From: Paenibacillus caui
Lineage (GTDB): Bacteria; Bacillota; Bacilli; Paenibacillales; Paenibacillaceae
Direction of reading: 5' to 3'
Length of the DNA: 51,865 bases
NCBI RefSeq assembly: GCF_019904135.1
Contig: NZ_JAIOGQ010000033.1
Span: 1 to 51,865 of the forward strand
This document shows, piece after piece, positions 20,646 to 29,237 of this stretch; within the stretch, counting starts at the first letter, position 1; every line of letters begins with the position of its first letter. Below the pieces are notes generated by a model that was not told the origin of the DNA, made no database searches, and worked only from the letters and a program-made list of their open reading frames with translations. Made by a program: the position numbers and the translations under genes.

Positions 20646-21470
20646 TTATTTTTGCGTTCCTGTCTTCCAGAGATGAAATTGGGAGGCTGTTTGCCATATG
20701 CCCAGAAAGCTCCTGAAAAAGGGATAGATTTGGTGCAGAATCAGGCCGAGCAGACCTGTCCAAAACCAGGAGGCCGAAGTAAACAGGAGGAAGACAATCA
20801 GGGAGGCAGCCCCCAGTATGACGGAAATGGAGATCACCCGCAGGATCCGGCGGATGCACCAGAGAAGAGAAGAAAGCATTCCCGTATGGGAAAGCCAGCC
20901 CAGCAGCATGTATTCCAGACACTTTTTGATTGCATAGGCCCAGAGAACCCAGGCCAGCAGGAGCCCTGCGGTATACATCAGAGCCTTTTGATCTCCATTC
21001 AGCAGCAGAGAAAGACGTTTGAACAGCTGAGGGAGGATCCAGTAGGCTGGAGCCAGCGAGAGCAAAAGCTCACCCGCGTAGAAAATGCTGACCGGTTTCC
21101 ATTTTGTTCGGATTCCTTCAAAGAACAACCAGCCTGCTCCGTCACGCTCACGTTCCTCCAGCAATCCGTGATAAATGCCGGCCCGAATCAGGGGGGTTAA
21201 GACGAGCCGCAGGAAGACCATGCCTGCCAGCAAAGCGGCATAGAGACGCAGACTGGGGTTTTCGCTTAGCCCGAGCTGGCCTTCGATCAGAAACAGAAAG
21301 CGGCTAAGCTCGCCTGGTCCGGGATCGGGATACCGCTGAAGAACCGGGGTAATGGCGGATTGAATGATTTTATAAAGGAAGACACCCCACAGAAGCTCGT
21401 ACAGAAACAGAAGAATAGCAATGGGAAACTGCTTTTTGGCGCTGGTCCATCCATTACGTATAAAGATCAT
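20646..21470 (-). CDS. Polytopic membrane protein of unknown function
   Basis: 274 aa with about five to six hydrophobic segments, near residues 12-35, 68-92, 120-142, 162-182 and 215-245, and charged loops between. I recognise no family motif. GAGGTG nine bases before ATG 21470 overlaps the stop codon of the M1 peptidase gene, so the two are co-translated. It may help place or regulate the peptidase, but that rests on operon position alone. Confidence 0.8.
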   Translation of the reverse strand: MIFIRNGWTSAKKQFPIAILLFLYELLWGVFLYKIIQSAITPVLQRYPDPGPGELSRFLFLIEGQLGLSENPSLRLYAALLAGMVFLRLVLTPLIRAGIYHGLLEERERDGAGWLFFEGIRTKWKPVSIFYAGELLLSLAPAYWILPQLFKRLSLLLNGDQKALMYTAGLLLAWVLWAYAIKKCLEYMLLGWLSHTGMLSSLLWCIRRILRVISISVILGAASLIVFLLFTSASWFWTGLLGLILHQIYPFFRSFLGIWQTASQFHLWKTGTQK

Positions 21471-21483
21471 ATCGATCGTCACC

Positions 21484-23466
21484 TCACCATGACAGCGATC
21501 CAAGCACTGTCTCCAGCAGCTTGGTGATGCTCAAATTCCATCGGAAGCCAATTTCAGGCTCCACTTCGGTCTTCAAATAATTGTTGATATGTTTATTCTC
21601 AAGCAGAAGGCTGTAGGCCGGGTCGGCCATTGCCCATGATAACGGCTCCTTGTACTGCAGCTTGAACCGGGTTGACCGCGTCTTCCCGTCCCAATCTTTA
21701 CGAACGCTGTGCCCGTCGCTGAAAGTAAAGAGAATGGGAACCGGCGTTGTGTCGGCGCCCTTGCGGCTAATGTCGACCATAGATTCATACAGCGTCTCGC
21801 CGTTATGTGTGAATTTGCTGACGGAAATGCGGTCTACGGAATAATCGGACATTTTGCCGCCATACACATACTGGTCAAAATAGTCTGACCATGATTGTCC
21901 GGTCACCTGTTCGACGACCTGCTGAAAATCGGTTGTAGCCGGATGCTTAAAACGGAATTTCAGCGCATAGGTCTTCATGACCTTGTTCATCTGCTTGCTT
22001 CCGATTTGCCGCTCCATATCCAGGAGCACCAGTTTGCCGCGGGTATAGGCATTCAGGGCATAGACCCGTGAGGAGCCGTACTTCCAGGCGTCCTGGTTCA
22101 GCGGCTGCGGCTTTGTGATCATGGATGCCTGGATGGTGAGATTGGAGGCGATCCCGTACTCTTTTCCCATCAGCTTGTCTTCGGCATAGGAAGTGAAGGC
22201 TTCATCGAGCCAGGGCTCTTCAAACTCGTTGCTCGCAATCATGCCATAGAAATATTGATGGCCGATTTCGTGGATGACGGTTCTTTCGAGATCGTAGCCC
22301 GGTGATGGGTTCGCGGCACCGAATGCCGTAATCAGCGTTGGATACTCCATGCCTCCTGCTCCGTTGCCGTCGGCAGGCGGCACAACAATGGAAAGCGTAG
22401 AATACGGATAGGGGCCGTAGGATTTGCTGTAATCGGCCAGCGCCACCTTGGCCGCATAGAAGTAACGGTCTTTCAGATCTTTATGCTTGGGATCGAGATA
22501 CAGCTTGATCCGAACCCCGGGCACATCGTTCGAAGCAAAAGGCTCCTCGGCATAGATGAAGTTCGGGGAGGCCGACCAGGCGAAATCATGCACATCGTCC
22601 GCGTAAAACTGATAGGTTTTCCGCCCGTCCTTCACAGCGGCCGATCGGGTAGGGAACCCGGTAGCGGCTACAATATAATTGTCCGGCACATTAATCCGAA
22701 CGCTATAGATGCCAAAGTCCGAATAAAACTCGGAACTCCCGTGGTATTGGTGAAGATTCCAGCCTTCCTCGTTCCTGCCGCGCGTGCCAGCCGGCTCGTA
22801 TACGCTCATTTTCGGGAACCACTGTCCGGCCATCACGAAGTCCCCGGCAGTTCCCATCCGGGCGAAAACCTTGGGCAGCTTTAATTCAAAACGAATTCTA
22901 AGCGTAAGAGTGTCCCCTCCCTGTACCGGATGCGGAAGACGGATCTTGGCGAGGGTCTTGTCCTGAACGTTGCCGTCATCGGGCTGGACATATTGAATCC
23001 GGTGGAGCAGGGAGATTCCGTCTGTGGTTCTCAGCTCGGTCAGCGCTATGGAGCCCCAGCCGTCCTTGGGCATAGTGTCGCCTCGAAGCTTGCCGCCGGA
23101 TTCTTTCATAAAAGTGGAATCGGGGGACTCAAAGGCGTTTGCATACAGATGCAGATAGATCTCATTAACGGTCTTTTGGCCGGGATGGGTCCAGCTCATC
23201 GTTTCGGTGCCGATCAAAGTGTTCGTATTTTCGTCCAGCTTGACGTCCATATGGTATTCCGTAACCCGCTGGCTTAAAATTTGGGCGCTCGGCTTCTGGA
23301 CGCTCTCTTTAACGAGCGGAGGGATGGGCTCCGAAATGGAAGGCTTGCCCTTTTCGGGAGCAAGAGAATCGGATAGCTTCGGCAGCCCCCAAAGTGAGCC
23401 GCCCAGAACCAGTAGAGCAGCTGCGAAAAGCGTAATGATTTTAGTCCGTTTTTGTGGTGCAATCAT
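21484..23466 (-). CDS. Membrane-anchored M1 family metallopeptidase
   Basis: 660 aa. An N-terminal signal anchor (about 8-30) is followed by a Lys/Pro-rich stretch and an aminopeptidase-N-like fold. The zinc site is complete: H399-E400-I-G-H403 in VIHEIGHQYFYGM and Glu422 in PWLDEAFTSYAED. The substrate N-terminus motif is GAGGMEY, a variant of GxMEN. GGGAGGT precedes ATG 23466. It probably acts outside the membrane. Whether it is an aminopeptidase or a sporulation or signalling protease cannot be told. Downstream gene: a polytopic membrane protein in the same operon. Confidence 0.9.
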   Translation of the reverse strand: MIAPQKRTKIITLFAAALLVLGGSLWGLPKLSDSLAPEKGKPSISEPIPPLVKESVQKPSAQILSQRVTEYHMDVKLDENTNTLIGTETMSWTHPGQKTVNEIYLHLYANAFESPDSTFMKESGGKLRGDTMPKDGWGSIALTELRTTDGISLLHRIQYVQPDDGNVQDKTLAKIRLPHPVQGGDTLTLRIRFELKLPKVFARMGTAGDFVMAGQWFPKMSVYEPAGTRGRNEEGWNLHQYHGSSEFYSDFGIYSVRINVPDNYIVAATGFPTRSAAVKDGRKTYQFYADDVHDFAWSASPNFIYAEEPFASNDVPGVRIKLYLDPKHKDLKDRYFYAAKVALADYSKSYGPYPYSTLSIVVPPADGNGAGGMEYPTLITAFGAANPSPGYDLERTVIHEIGHQYFYGMIASNEFEEPWLDEAFTSYAEDKLMGKEYGIASNLTIQASMITKPQPLNQDAWKYGSSRVYALNAYTRGKLVLLDMERQIGSKQMNKVMKTYALKFRFKHPATTDFQQVVEQVTGQSWSDYFDQYVYGGKMSDYSVDRISVSKFTHNGETLYESMVDISRKGADTTPVPILFTFSDGHSVRKDWDGKTRSTRFKLQYKEPLSWAMADPAYSLLLENKHINNYLKTEVEPEIGFRWNLSITKLLETVLGSLSW

Positions 23467-23592
23467 GGATTGATACCTCCCGTTGACAAGCATCTACAGC
23501 ATGTATATGTTTGCAAAAAGGAGATTATTAGCTAAAATAAAATAAATGTACAAGGCGGTCTTTTTGGCGCCTTTAGATTCCTGGAGGGACCT

Positions 23593-24102
23593 ATGGAGAA
23601 TAAACCGCAAGCGGGAAAGAAACCGCTCAGTTTGAATATTGTAAGCAGCAATGAGAAGAGCAAGCACAAAGGATTTGGCGCGGGTTCGATCGATTTGAAC
23701 AACGTGTCGCCGGTCATTATTGACGGGGGCGAAGCCAAAATTGATATTGGAGCGATGCATGCCAAGAGCAAGGTGGAGCGGGGCATCAAGTTTACGCCGA
23801 ACCGCGAGGATGTTCCAAACGGCCGCCAGGTATGGCTGGTTTGGGTAGCGGTGGACCGTGATCCGGAAGGACAATCGTATGGCGGAGCGACGGCTTGCGA
23901 AATGTGGATCGATTCGGAAGCGAAGCGCGGGTGGAAGATTCTCGCCGACCACGTCAACAAGCTGGATTACGCCCTGAAGCGGAGATTCATGCTGGATGAG
24001 CTTGGAACCGCAGAGAAGGCTGCTCTGAAGCAGCTGCTCGTCAGTCACAACGAGGAATGGTGGAACCGTTCGTCGGATGAGCTCAAATCGGCTTTAAGCT
24101 GA
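23593..24102 (+). CDS. ywhD: YwhD family protein
   Basis: 169 aa, soluble, no signal peptide. I recognise it as the YwhD family from length and from segments such as LNIVSSNEKSKHKGFGAGSI and WLVWVAVDRD. The family has no established function. In B. subtilis ywhD lies close to the class A PBP gene pbpG and speE; here those two are 6-8 kb downstream, which supports the assignment. The SD GGAGGG is only four bases from the ATG. Confidence 0.78.
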   Translation: MENKPQAGKKPLSLNIVSSNEKSKHKGFGAGSIDLNNVSPVIIDGGEAKIDIGAMHAKSKVERGIKFTPNREDVPNGRQVWLVWVAVDRDPEGQSYGGATACEMWIDSEAKRGWKILADHVNKLDYALKRRFMLDELGTAEKAALKQLLVSHNEEWWNRSSDELKSALS

Positions 24103-24136
24103 GGTTAAGGCGGAAAACTTTATATGCAAAATAAGC

Positions 24137-24238
24137 AGGGGCAATCCTCTCGCCATCAGGCGATTTGAGGACTGCCCCTCTTTGTTGAACTCGCAGAATG
24201 GAATGCCGTCTATTAAAGGCGGCTTTTGACGATTCTGC
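24137..24238. terminator. Two hairpins between convergent ywhD and stalk-domain gene
   Basis: AGGGGCAATCCTC (24137-24149) pairs with GAGGACTGCCCCT (24167-24179). A second hairpin, GCAGAAT with ATTCTGC plus an inner GCCG stem, lies at 24193-24238. T-runs are weak. They probably terminate both converging transcripts. Confidence 0.6.
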
Positions 24239-24242
24239 TAGT

Positions 24243-25412
24243 CTAAAATGACAGTTTATATTCAAGCTCGGTAATCTTTGAATCGCTGCTGGAGTTCTCG
24301 GCCCATGTGAAATGCAGGACAGCCCCGGAACAGCCGGTGTACTTGAGACGGTAATTATAATAGTCGGCGTCTCTGTTCTTGATTTTACCTGCGGTCTCCG
24401 GATCGAATAATAGATCGTACAGCGATACCGCTTCAAGCGTCTTGCGGTTCACAATCATCGGGTTCCCGGTAGAGAACTGGCGCATGATAAAAAACTCCGG
24501 TCCGATGGCTTCAACGCTGTAGATTTCTTTGGTTGTCCCAGCGATCTTGTCCAAATTATAGCTTTGCACGAGGTCTCCCGCCCCGGTAGTCAGATCCAGA
24601 TGATGGCCGTCATTCAAGACGATTTGCCCGGAAAAGGTTTTGACATTGTCGTACATGTAACCGTCTGAAAACATAATGCTATACCTCATTACGGCCTGTC
24701 TTACGATTTTGCCCTCGTGGAGAATGATAGTGTACAAGTCTTGATTGATGTGAGGCTCGCCATGGGCGTTGTCAATATGGATCAGATAGGTGTTCTTGGC
24801 TGTAGGCTGAACGCTTAGCGCTACCCAATCGAATTCGGTGCCGCCAATGGCTCCGATCCGTACCGGAACCTGGCCGCTAGTCCCGGCATAAAGAACTCCG
24901 TCAGGCCGGCTGAGCCAGAACAGCGAGTTACCAGCAGAGGCAAGGACGTAATGGGATTGGTAGGCGGCAGATATAACCTTCTTTTTGAGGTTATAAAGGG
25001 TCACAGGTATTGAGAATGCTTTGGAGAACAGACTGGCGGGAGCATAGGCGACTCCCTTGTTCACAAAAACCGCCGCGCCTAAAGATACGGTCTTTCCGCC
25101 TTTAACCGAAGCTTTGATGCTACCCAAAGTAAGCTTGGCCGTCTGGGTAATCCCTGTAACCTCGATGCTGCGGGTCTGTTTGTTCCACTGCACATGAAGA
25201 TCGAGCAAGGGGGCGATATCCTTAAGCGGATAATACAGGATGCCTTGCCGTTTGATAGGAGCATTTTCAAGAAAGTATTGAATGGATGGAGTCTGCACTG
25301 CGGATGAGGCGGCGTAGGCTGGAGCAGGACCTGTAAGAAGAGTGCCTGTAGAAGGGCTTAAAAGCATAAGCGCCGCAGCGGTTTGAAGCGTTATTTTCCG
25401 GAAAAGATTCAT
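24243..25412 (-). CDS. Secreted protein with copper-amine-oxidase-N-like stalk domain
   Basis: 389 aa with a Sec signal peptide (about 1-35, ending AYAAS). Residues 40-140 (YYPLKDIAPLLDLHVQWNKQ, VTGITQTAKLTLGS, VFVNKGVAYAPASLFSKAF) look like the Cu_amine_oxidN1 stalk domain common in Paenibacillus secreted proteins. The remainder looks like a beta-rich repeat region (WLSRPDGVLYAG). No enzymatic motif is seen. It sits behind cadA; its SD AAGGAGG lies in the 3' arm of a terminator-like hairpin. Confidence 0.75.
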   Translation of the reverse strand: MNLFRKITLQTAAALMLLSPSTGTLLTGPAPAYAASSAVQTPSIQYFLENAPIKRQGILYYPLKDIAPLLDLHVQWNKQTRSIEVTGITQTAKLTLGSIKASVKGGKTVSLGAAVFVNKGVAYAPASLFSKAFSIPVTLYNLKKKVISAAYQSHYVLASAGNSLFWLSRPDGVLYAGTSGQVPVRIGAIGGTEFDWVALSVQPTAKNTYLIHIDNAHGEPHINQDLYTIILHEGKIVRQAVMRYSIMFSDGYMYDNVKTFSGQIVLNDGHHLDLTTGAGDLVQSYNLDKIAGTTKEIYSVEAIGPEFFIMRQFSTGNPMIVNRKTLEAVSLYDLLFDPETAGKIKNRDADYYNYRLKYTGCSGAVLHFTWAENSSSDSKITELEYKLSF

Positions 25413-25421
25413 GATCAAAAA

Positions 25422-25455
25422 CCTCCTTCGTCTTCATACATAATGACGAAGGAGG
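25422..25455 (-). terminator. Hairpin with T-run whose 3' arm is the next gene's SD
   Basis: Minus strand CCTCCTTCGTC pairs perfectly (11 bp) with GACGAAGGAGG, then TTTTT. It resembles a terminator after cadA, but the AAGGAGG in the 3' arm is the only SD for the stalk-domain gene at 25412. It may therefore act as terminator, RBS mask, or both. Confidence 0.65.
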
Positions 25456-25470
25456 CGTGAAAAAGTTTCT

Positions 25471-27822
25471 TTAGTTTGAAATTTTACCCATTTCTTTGTT
25501 TTTGCCCAGTAATACGGTCAACCCCAGAACGGTTACGATAATGGTAGCGCCCATATCGGACAGCACCGCGATCCACAGGGTAAGCAGTCCCGGAATCGTG
25601 AGCAGCAAGGCGATCAGCTTCAGGCCAATCGAGATGCCGATGTTCCACCGGATGACCGCTGACGCGCGTCTCGCAATCCGGATTGCCGCAGGGAGCTTGC
25701 CCAGATGATCCTGCATCAGCACGACATCGGCCGTTTCAATGGCGCTGTCCGTGCCTTTGCCCATTGCGATGCCAAGGCCTGCTGCGGCCAGCGCCGGGGC
25801 ATCGTTAATGCCGTCGCCGACCATGGCGGCGTTCCACCGCTGCGCCAGCTCGCGAACGCGCAGCACTTTCTGCTCCGGCAGCAGCCCCGCATACCAGTCG
25901 GTGACACCGGCCTGCCCGGCTATGGCACGGGCGGTGCCTTCATGGTCACCTGTCAGCATGACGGTATGCGCGATGCCGGCAGCATGCAGCTGCTGCAAGG
26001 CGCCGCGGGTTTCCGGCCGGATGCGGTCGGCCAGCCCGAACAGCCCCAGCACGCGCTGGCTGTCTGCGACCAGGACGACAGTCAGCCCGTCCTGTTTCAT
26101 CCGCTCAAGAGCTTTGCGGTCTTTCCCGTCCATTTCTCCGCCTGGGAAGGCATGCCGCAGAACCTCTTCACTGCCCAGCCAGTACAGCGTGCCGTCGACG
26201 CGGGCCCGAATGCCGAGTCCGGGCAGTGTTGTCACCTCCTCCGCTCTCGCCCCCATTTCCTGCCCGGCCTTGGCCTTGATGTGACCCACGATAGCCAAGG
26301 CAAGCGGATGGAGGGACGACTGCTCTATGGCGGCAGCAACCTTGTAGAACCGGCCATCGTCGTAGATGATTTCCTCTATGACGGCGGGCTGCCCTTCCGT
26401 CAGCGTTCCTGTCTTGTCGAACGCAATAGCGTCCACTTTCGCGAGCTGCTCCAGATGCACGCCTCCCTTGACGAGGACGCCGATTCTGGCGCTACGGGCC
26501 ATACCGCTGACCAGCGCGATTGGGGAGGACAGCACGAGGGAGCATGGGCAGCCGACGATCAGGATGGCCAGCCCTTCATAAAGCCACTTCATCCACGGCT
26601 GTCCAAACAGCAGCGGAGGGATCAGGAAGACCAGCAGGGCGATCGCCATAATAGCCGGGGTGTAATATTTGGCGAACTTGTCGATAAAAAGCTCCGTAGG
26701 CGTCTTCGTATCCTGGGCTTCCCGCACCAGCTTCATGATTTTGGAGAGCGACGAATCTTCATAGGCTTTGGTGATTTCGATCCGAAGCACACCGTCGCTG
26801 TTGACACTGCCGCCGAACACGGCGTCGCCGGGCTGCTTGGCGGCCGGCACCGATTCGCCGGTAATGGCGGCTTCGTTGACCGAGCTCCGGCCTTCCCGGA
26901 TCATCCCGTCCGACGGGATTTTCTCTCCGGGCCGGACCAGCACGAGGTCGCCGGCTCTGAGCTCGGCCGCAGGTACGGTCACCGTCTCCTCCCCCCGCAG
27001 GAGCAGCGCCTGCTGCGGGGCCGCTTCCAGCAAAGACTCCATGGACTTGCGGGCCTTCTCCATGCCGTAGCCCTCCAGCAGCTCGTTCAGTCCGAACAAA
27101 ATGGCTACGAGCGTCGCCTCTTTCCATTCACCGATGCATACGGCACCGACAAGGGCGACCGTCATCAGCGTATCCATGTTAAAGCGCAGTTTTAACAGAT
27201 TGCGGAGACCCCGACTGAAAGTGGAATATCCGCTTAAGATAATAGCGGTTAGAAACAGGGCGACTAGGGCAAACGGCGGGAGGGCCGAACCTGCAAGCAG
27301 AGCAGCCGCATAAAGGAGGGCGGAAACGGATAATACATATTTGCCGAGCCTTCCTACGTCCGCTCCGTGCCCATCACTGTGCCTATGATCGTGAGTATGT
27401 TCATGACCCGGATGCAGATCTTCCGCATGGTGCTGCATAGGCTGCATAGGATGCATAGGATGCGCAGGCTCATGGGCGTGGCCATGGCCATGTTTATGGC
27501 TTGCAGCATGGCCTGCCGAGCCGGCCATACCGGCGGCCCCGGAGGGGAGAGCCGCAGCCTCTCCCGGGTGAGTGCCTTCGAGTGGAAACGCGACCGCCCC
27601 GTCGCTCTTCAGAATGCGCTGAATGTGGCCAAAATCCGCATGCGGGCTGATGAGCAGCCGGCCGCTATTATAATGTAGCGCAGCATTCTGCCCGCCCGGC
27701 AGCCTGCGAAGTTCCTCCTGCAGCTGTCTTGCGCAGTTCGGGCACGACAACCCTTCAACTTTGTATTCAACTTGACCGGATTCATCAGGACGGGTTAAGG
27801 ATGAGGATGTTCTATCGATCAT
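25471..27822 (-). CDS. cadA: Heavy-metal-exporting P1B-type ATPase (Cd/Zn/Pb)
   Basis: 783 aa. An N-terminal HMA domain with C27-P-N-C30; a His-rich linker at 104-152 holding 17 histidines and an HPMHPMQPMQ repeat; eight TM helices; TGES; the ion-site motif C425-P-C427; the phosphorylated Asp469 in FDKTGTLT; HP locus and GDGINDAPAL. CPC with a CadC regulator indicates soft divalent ions (Cd, Zn, Pb). Start ATG at 27822 overlaps the end of cadC by 11 bp. Expression is probably metal-induced through the operators at 28258-28330. GC content is higher than its neighbours. Confidence 0.95.
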   Translation of the reverse strand: MIDRTSSSLTRPDESGQVEYKVEGLSCPNCARQLQEELRRLPGGQNAALHYNSGRLLISPHADFGHIQRILKSDGAVAFPLEGTHPGEAAALPSGAAGMAGSAGHAASHKHGHGHAHEPAHPMHPMQPMQHHAEDLHPGHEHTHDHRHSDGHGADVGRLGKYVLSVSALLYAAALLAGSALPPFALVALFLTAIILSGYSTFSRGLRNLLKLRFNMDTLMTVALVGAVCIGEWKEATLVAILFGLNELLEGYGMEKARKSMESLLEAAPQQALLLRGEETVTVPAAELRAGDLVLVRPGEKIPSDGMIREGRSSVNEAAITGESVPAAKQPGDAVFGGSVNSDGVLRIEITKAYEDSSLSKIMKLVREAQDTKTPTELFIDKFAKYYTPAIMAIALLVFLIPPLLFGQPWMKWLYEGLAILIVGCPCSLVLSSPIALVSGMARSARIGVLVKGGVHLEQLAKVDAIAFDKTGTLTEGQPAVIEEIIYDDGRFYKVAAAIEQSSLHPLALAIVGHIKAKAGQEMGARAEEVTTLPGLGIRARVDGTLYWLGSEEVLRHAFPGGEMDGKDRKALERMKQDGLTVVLVADSQRVLGLFGLADRIRPETRGALQQLHAAGIAHTVMLTGDHEGTARAIAGQAGVTDWYAGLLPEQKVLRVRELAQRWNAAMVGDGINDAPALAAAGLGIAMGKGTDSAIETADVVLMQDHLGKLPAAIRIARRASAVIRWNIGISIGLKLIALLLTIPGLLTLWIAVLSDMGATIIVTVLGLTVLLGKNKEMGKISN

Positions 27823-28198
27823 GGCCGCTCTTCTCCTTTTGGTGCTCCAGCGTCATCGTCATGAGGGTATGAATGTGATGGTCCTGCAGCGAATAAAACA
27901 CGTTCTTGCCTTCTTTCCGCGATTTGGCGATATGGGCCGACTTCAGCTGGCGCAGATGATGCGAGGTCGTAGCGATCGAGCTGTCCAGCAGCTCGGCAAT
28001 ATCGCAGACGCAAAGCTCCTGTCCTTGGGACAGGAGGAAAGCGATTTTAACACGGGTCGGATCCGATAAAGCCTTGAACATGAGGGCCATGCCGGCAATA
28101 TCCTCTTCGTGAACCGACTGCTTCAAAGGGGCTACGATCTCATCGTGCACGCAGTAGACGTCGCACAGCTCTTCATTTGTCTTGACACTGGTATCCAT
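27812..28198 (-). CDS. cadC: ArsR/CadC-type metal-responsive repressor
   Basis: 128 aa winged-helix dimer that leaves DNA when Cd, Pb or Zn binds. The CadC sensing cysteines are present: C12 and C16 (LCDVYC) and C63 and C65 (ELCVCDIAELL). The recognition helix is SSIATTSHHLRQL. The C-terminal helix keeps His/Asp residues (DHHIH) like the zinc site of CadC. AAAGGAG stands eight bases before ATG 28198. It is the first gene of the cadCA operon and probably represses it. Confidence 0.94.
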   Translation of the reverse strand: MDTSVKTNEELCDVYCVHDEIVAPLKQSVHEEDIAGMALMFKALSDPTRVKIAFLLSQGQELCVCDIAELLDSSIATTSHHLRQLKSAHIAKSRKEGKNVFYSLQDHHIHTLMTMTLEHQKEKSGHDR

Positions 28199-28257
28199 AG
28201 GAACGGCTCCTTTCATTTGGCGTCATTTGGTAGTCGTTTATCGTAATCATTACATTT

Positions 28258-28330
28258 ATTCAAACGTTCGTTTGAATGTTTGAGGATAGTATACACCCTT
28301 ACTTCAATATATTCAAACTATTATTTGAAT
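28258..28330 (-). promoter_or_regulatory. cadCA promoter with two CadC-type operators
   Basis: Two 20-bp inverted repeats of the form ATTCAAAC-N4-GTTTGAAT (28258-28277) and ATTCAAAC-N4-ATTTGAAT (28311-28330) lie 53 bp apart, about five helical turns. On the minus strand TTGAAT (28311-28316) and TATACT (28288-28293) are 17 bp apart, so one operator covers the -35 and the other starts just after the promoter. The half-sites match known CadC operators. Confidence 0.75.
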
Positions 28331-28353
28331 GTTAATGGGCAAAAAGTCAAACC

Positions 28354-28394
28354 AAAAAACCGCCAAAACCGGTTTTAAGCCTGTTTTGACGGTT
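28354..28394 (-). terminator. Terminator of the DNA glycosylase gene
   Basis: Minus strand AACCGTCAAAAC pairs with GTTTTGGCGGTT (one G-U pair) and is followed by six T residues. Confidence 0.75.
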
Positions 28395-28434
28395 CGTTCG
28401 CTTCGTTTTAAGTCCGCCGTATCCAATGCCCGCC

Positions 28435-29121
28435 TCAAATCTCCTGCGCCTTGATCGGATCGAAAGGAATAGCCAGTTTATCTTTGACTGAAACATAAGG
28501 GTGATCCTTGTAAAAGAATCTCCAGGGCCGGCTGGCGAATTCCCCGGCATAAGGAATGTTGATGCGCGCCCCCATCATAATCTCGGCATCCGGCTGAACC
28601 TGCCCGGGCGCAAGGAACAGCGGTCCGCTGCGGTTTGTCAGGGGCTCCCCGTTCAGCGATTTGTCAATCCGCAGCGCCCGGCACAGCTTGCCGGGGCCAT
28701 TGCTTACATCGGCGGCTTTGCGGGACTTCGTTCCCCGGTATAGGGCCATGATCCGCTCGTCCCGTTCGCTTAGAGGCTCCACCGCGCGGATCAGCACCGC
28801 CTGCGGGTCGCCTTCGCTGCCTGTCACGATATTCAGGCAGTGATACATGCCGTAGATCAGATAAATGTAGGCCATGCCGCCCCTGCCGAACATCACCCTT
28901 GTCCTTTCGGTATTTCTGCCGCCGAATGCGTGGCTTCCTTTGTCGTGGATGCCTCCATAGGCTTCGGTCTCAATGATGCGGCAGCGGATTTCCCCGTCTT
29001 CGGTTGTTCTGACGAGCGTATGGCCCAGCAGGAGAGGCGCCGCTTCAAGCGCCGTGTAACTCTCAAGATGATCTAGCAGCGGGTGCGTCCCTGTCCCGGC
29101 TTGGCGAGGTATTTTGCCCAT
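28435..29121 (-). CDS. DNA-3-methyladenine glycosylase (MPG/AAG family)
   Basis: 228 aa. Removes alkylated purines such as 3-methyladenine in base-excision repair. The family signatures are present: RIIETEAYGG with the catalytic Glu, GRGGMAYIYLIYGMYHCLNI, and GPGKLCRALRIDK. The length fits bacterial Mpg. ATG at 29121 has AAGGAG eight bases upstream; the frame continues upstream without an SD. It lies downstream of the PBP gene on the same strand. Confidence 0.93.
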   Translation of the reverse strand: MGKIPRQAGTGTHPLLDHLESYTALEAAPLLLGHTLVRTTEDGEIRCRIIETEAYGGIHDKGSHAFGGRNTERTRVMFGRGGMAYIYLIYGMYHCLNIVTGSEGDPQAVLIRAVEPLSERDERIMALYRGTKSRKAADVSNGPGKLCRALRIDKSLNGEPLTNRSGPLFLAPGQVQPDAEIMMGARINIPYAGEFASRPWRFFYKDHPYVSVKDKLAIPFDPIKAQEI

Positions 29122-29237
29122 AACGAGATCTCCTTCCCGTCGCCTGACGAGTGATATATCTATACGGTATATAACTCTTTGCATGACGGCAAGGCCTCAC
29201 CATGGAAACCGCCATCTTTACGATTGGGCGCCCGGCG

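Noticed and set aside
25705..27195. 496-codon open frame on + across the cadA gene
   Set aside because: It is antisense to cadA, which has all P-type ATPase motifs. The GC-rich sequence opens the opposite frame; no SD and His/Arg/Gln-rich nonsense composition.
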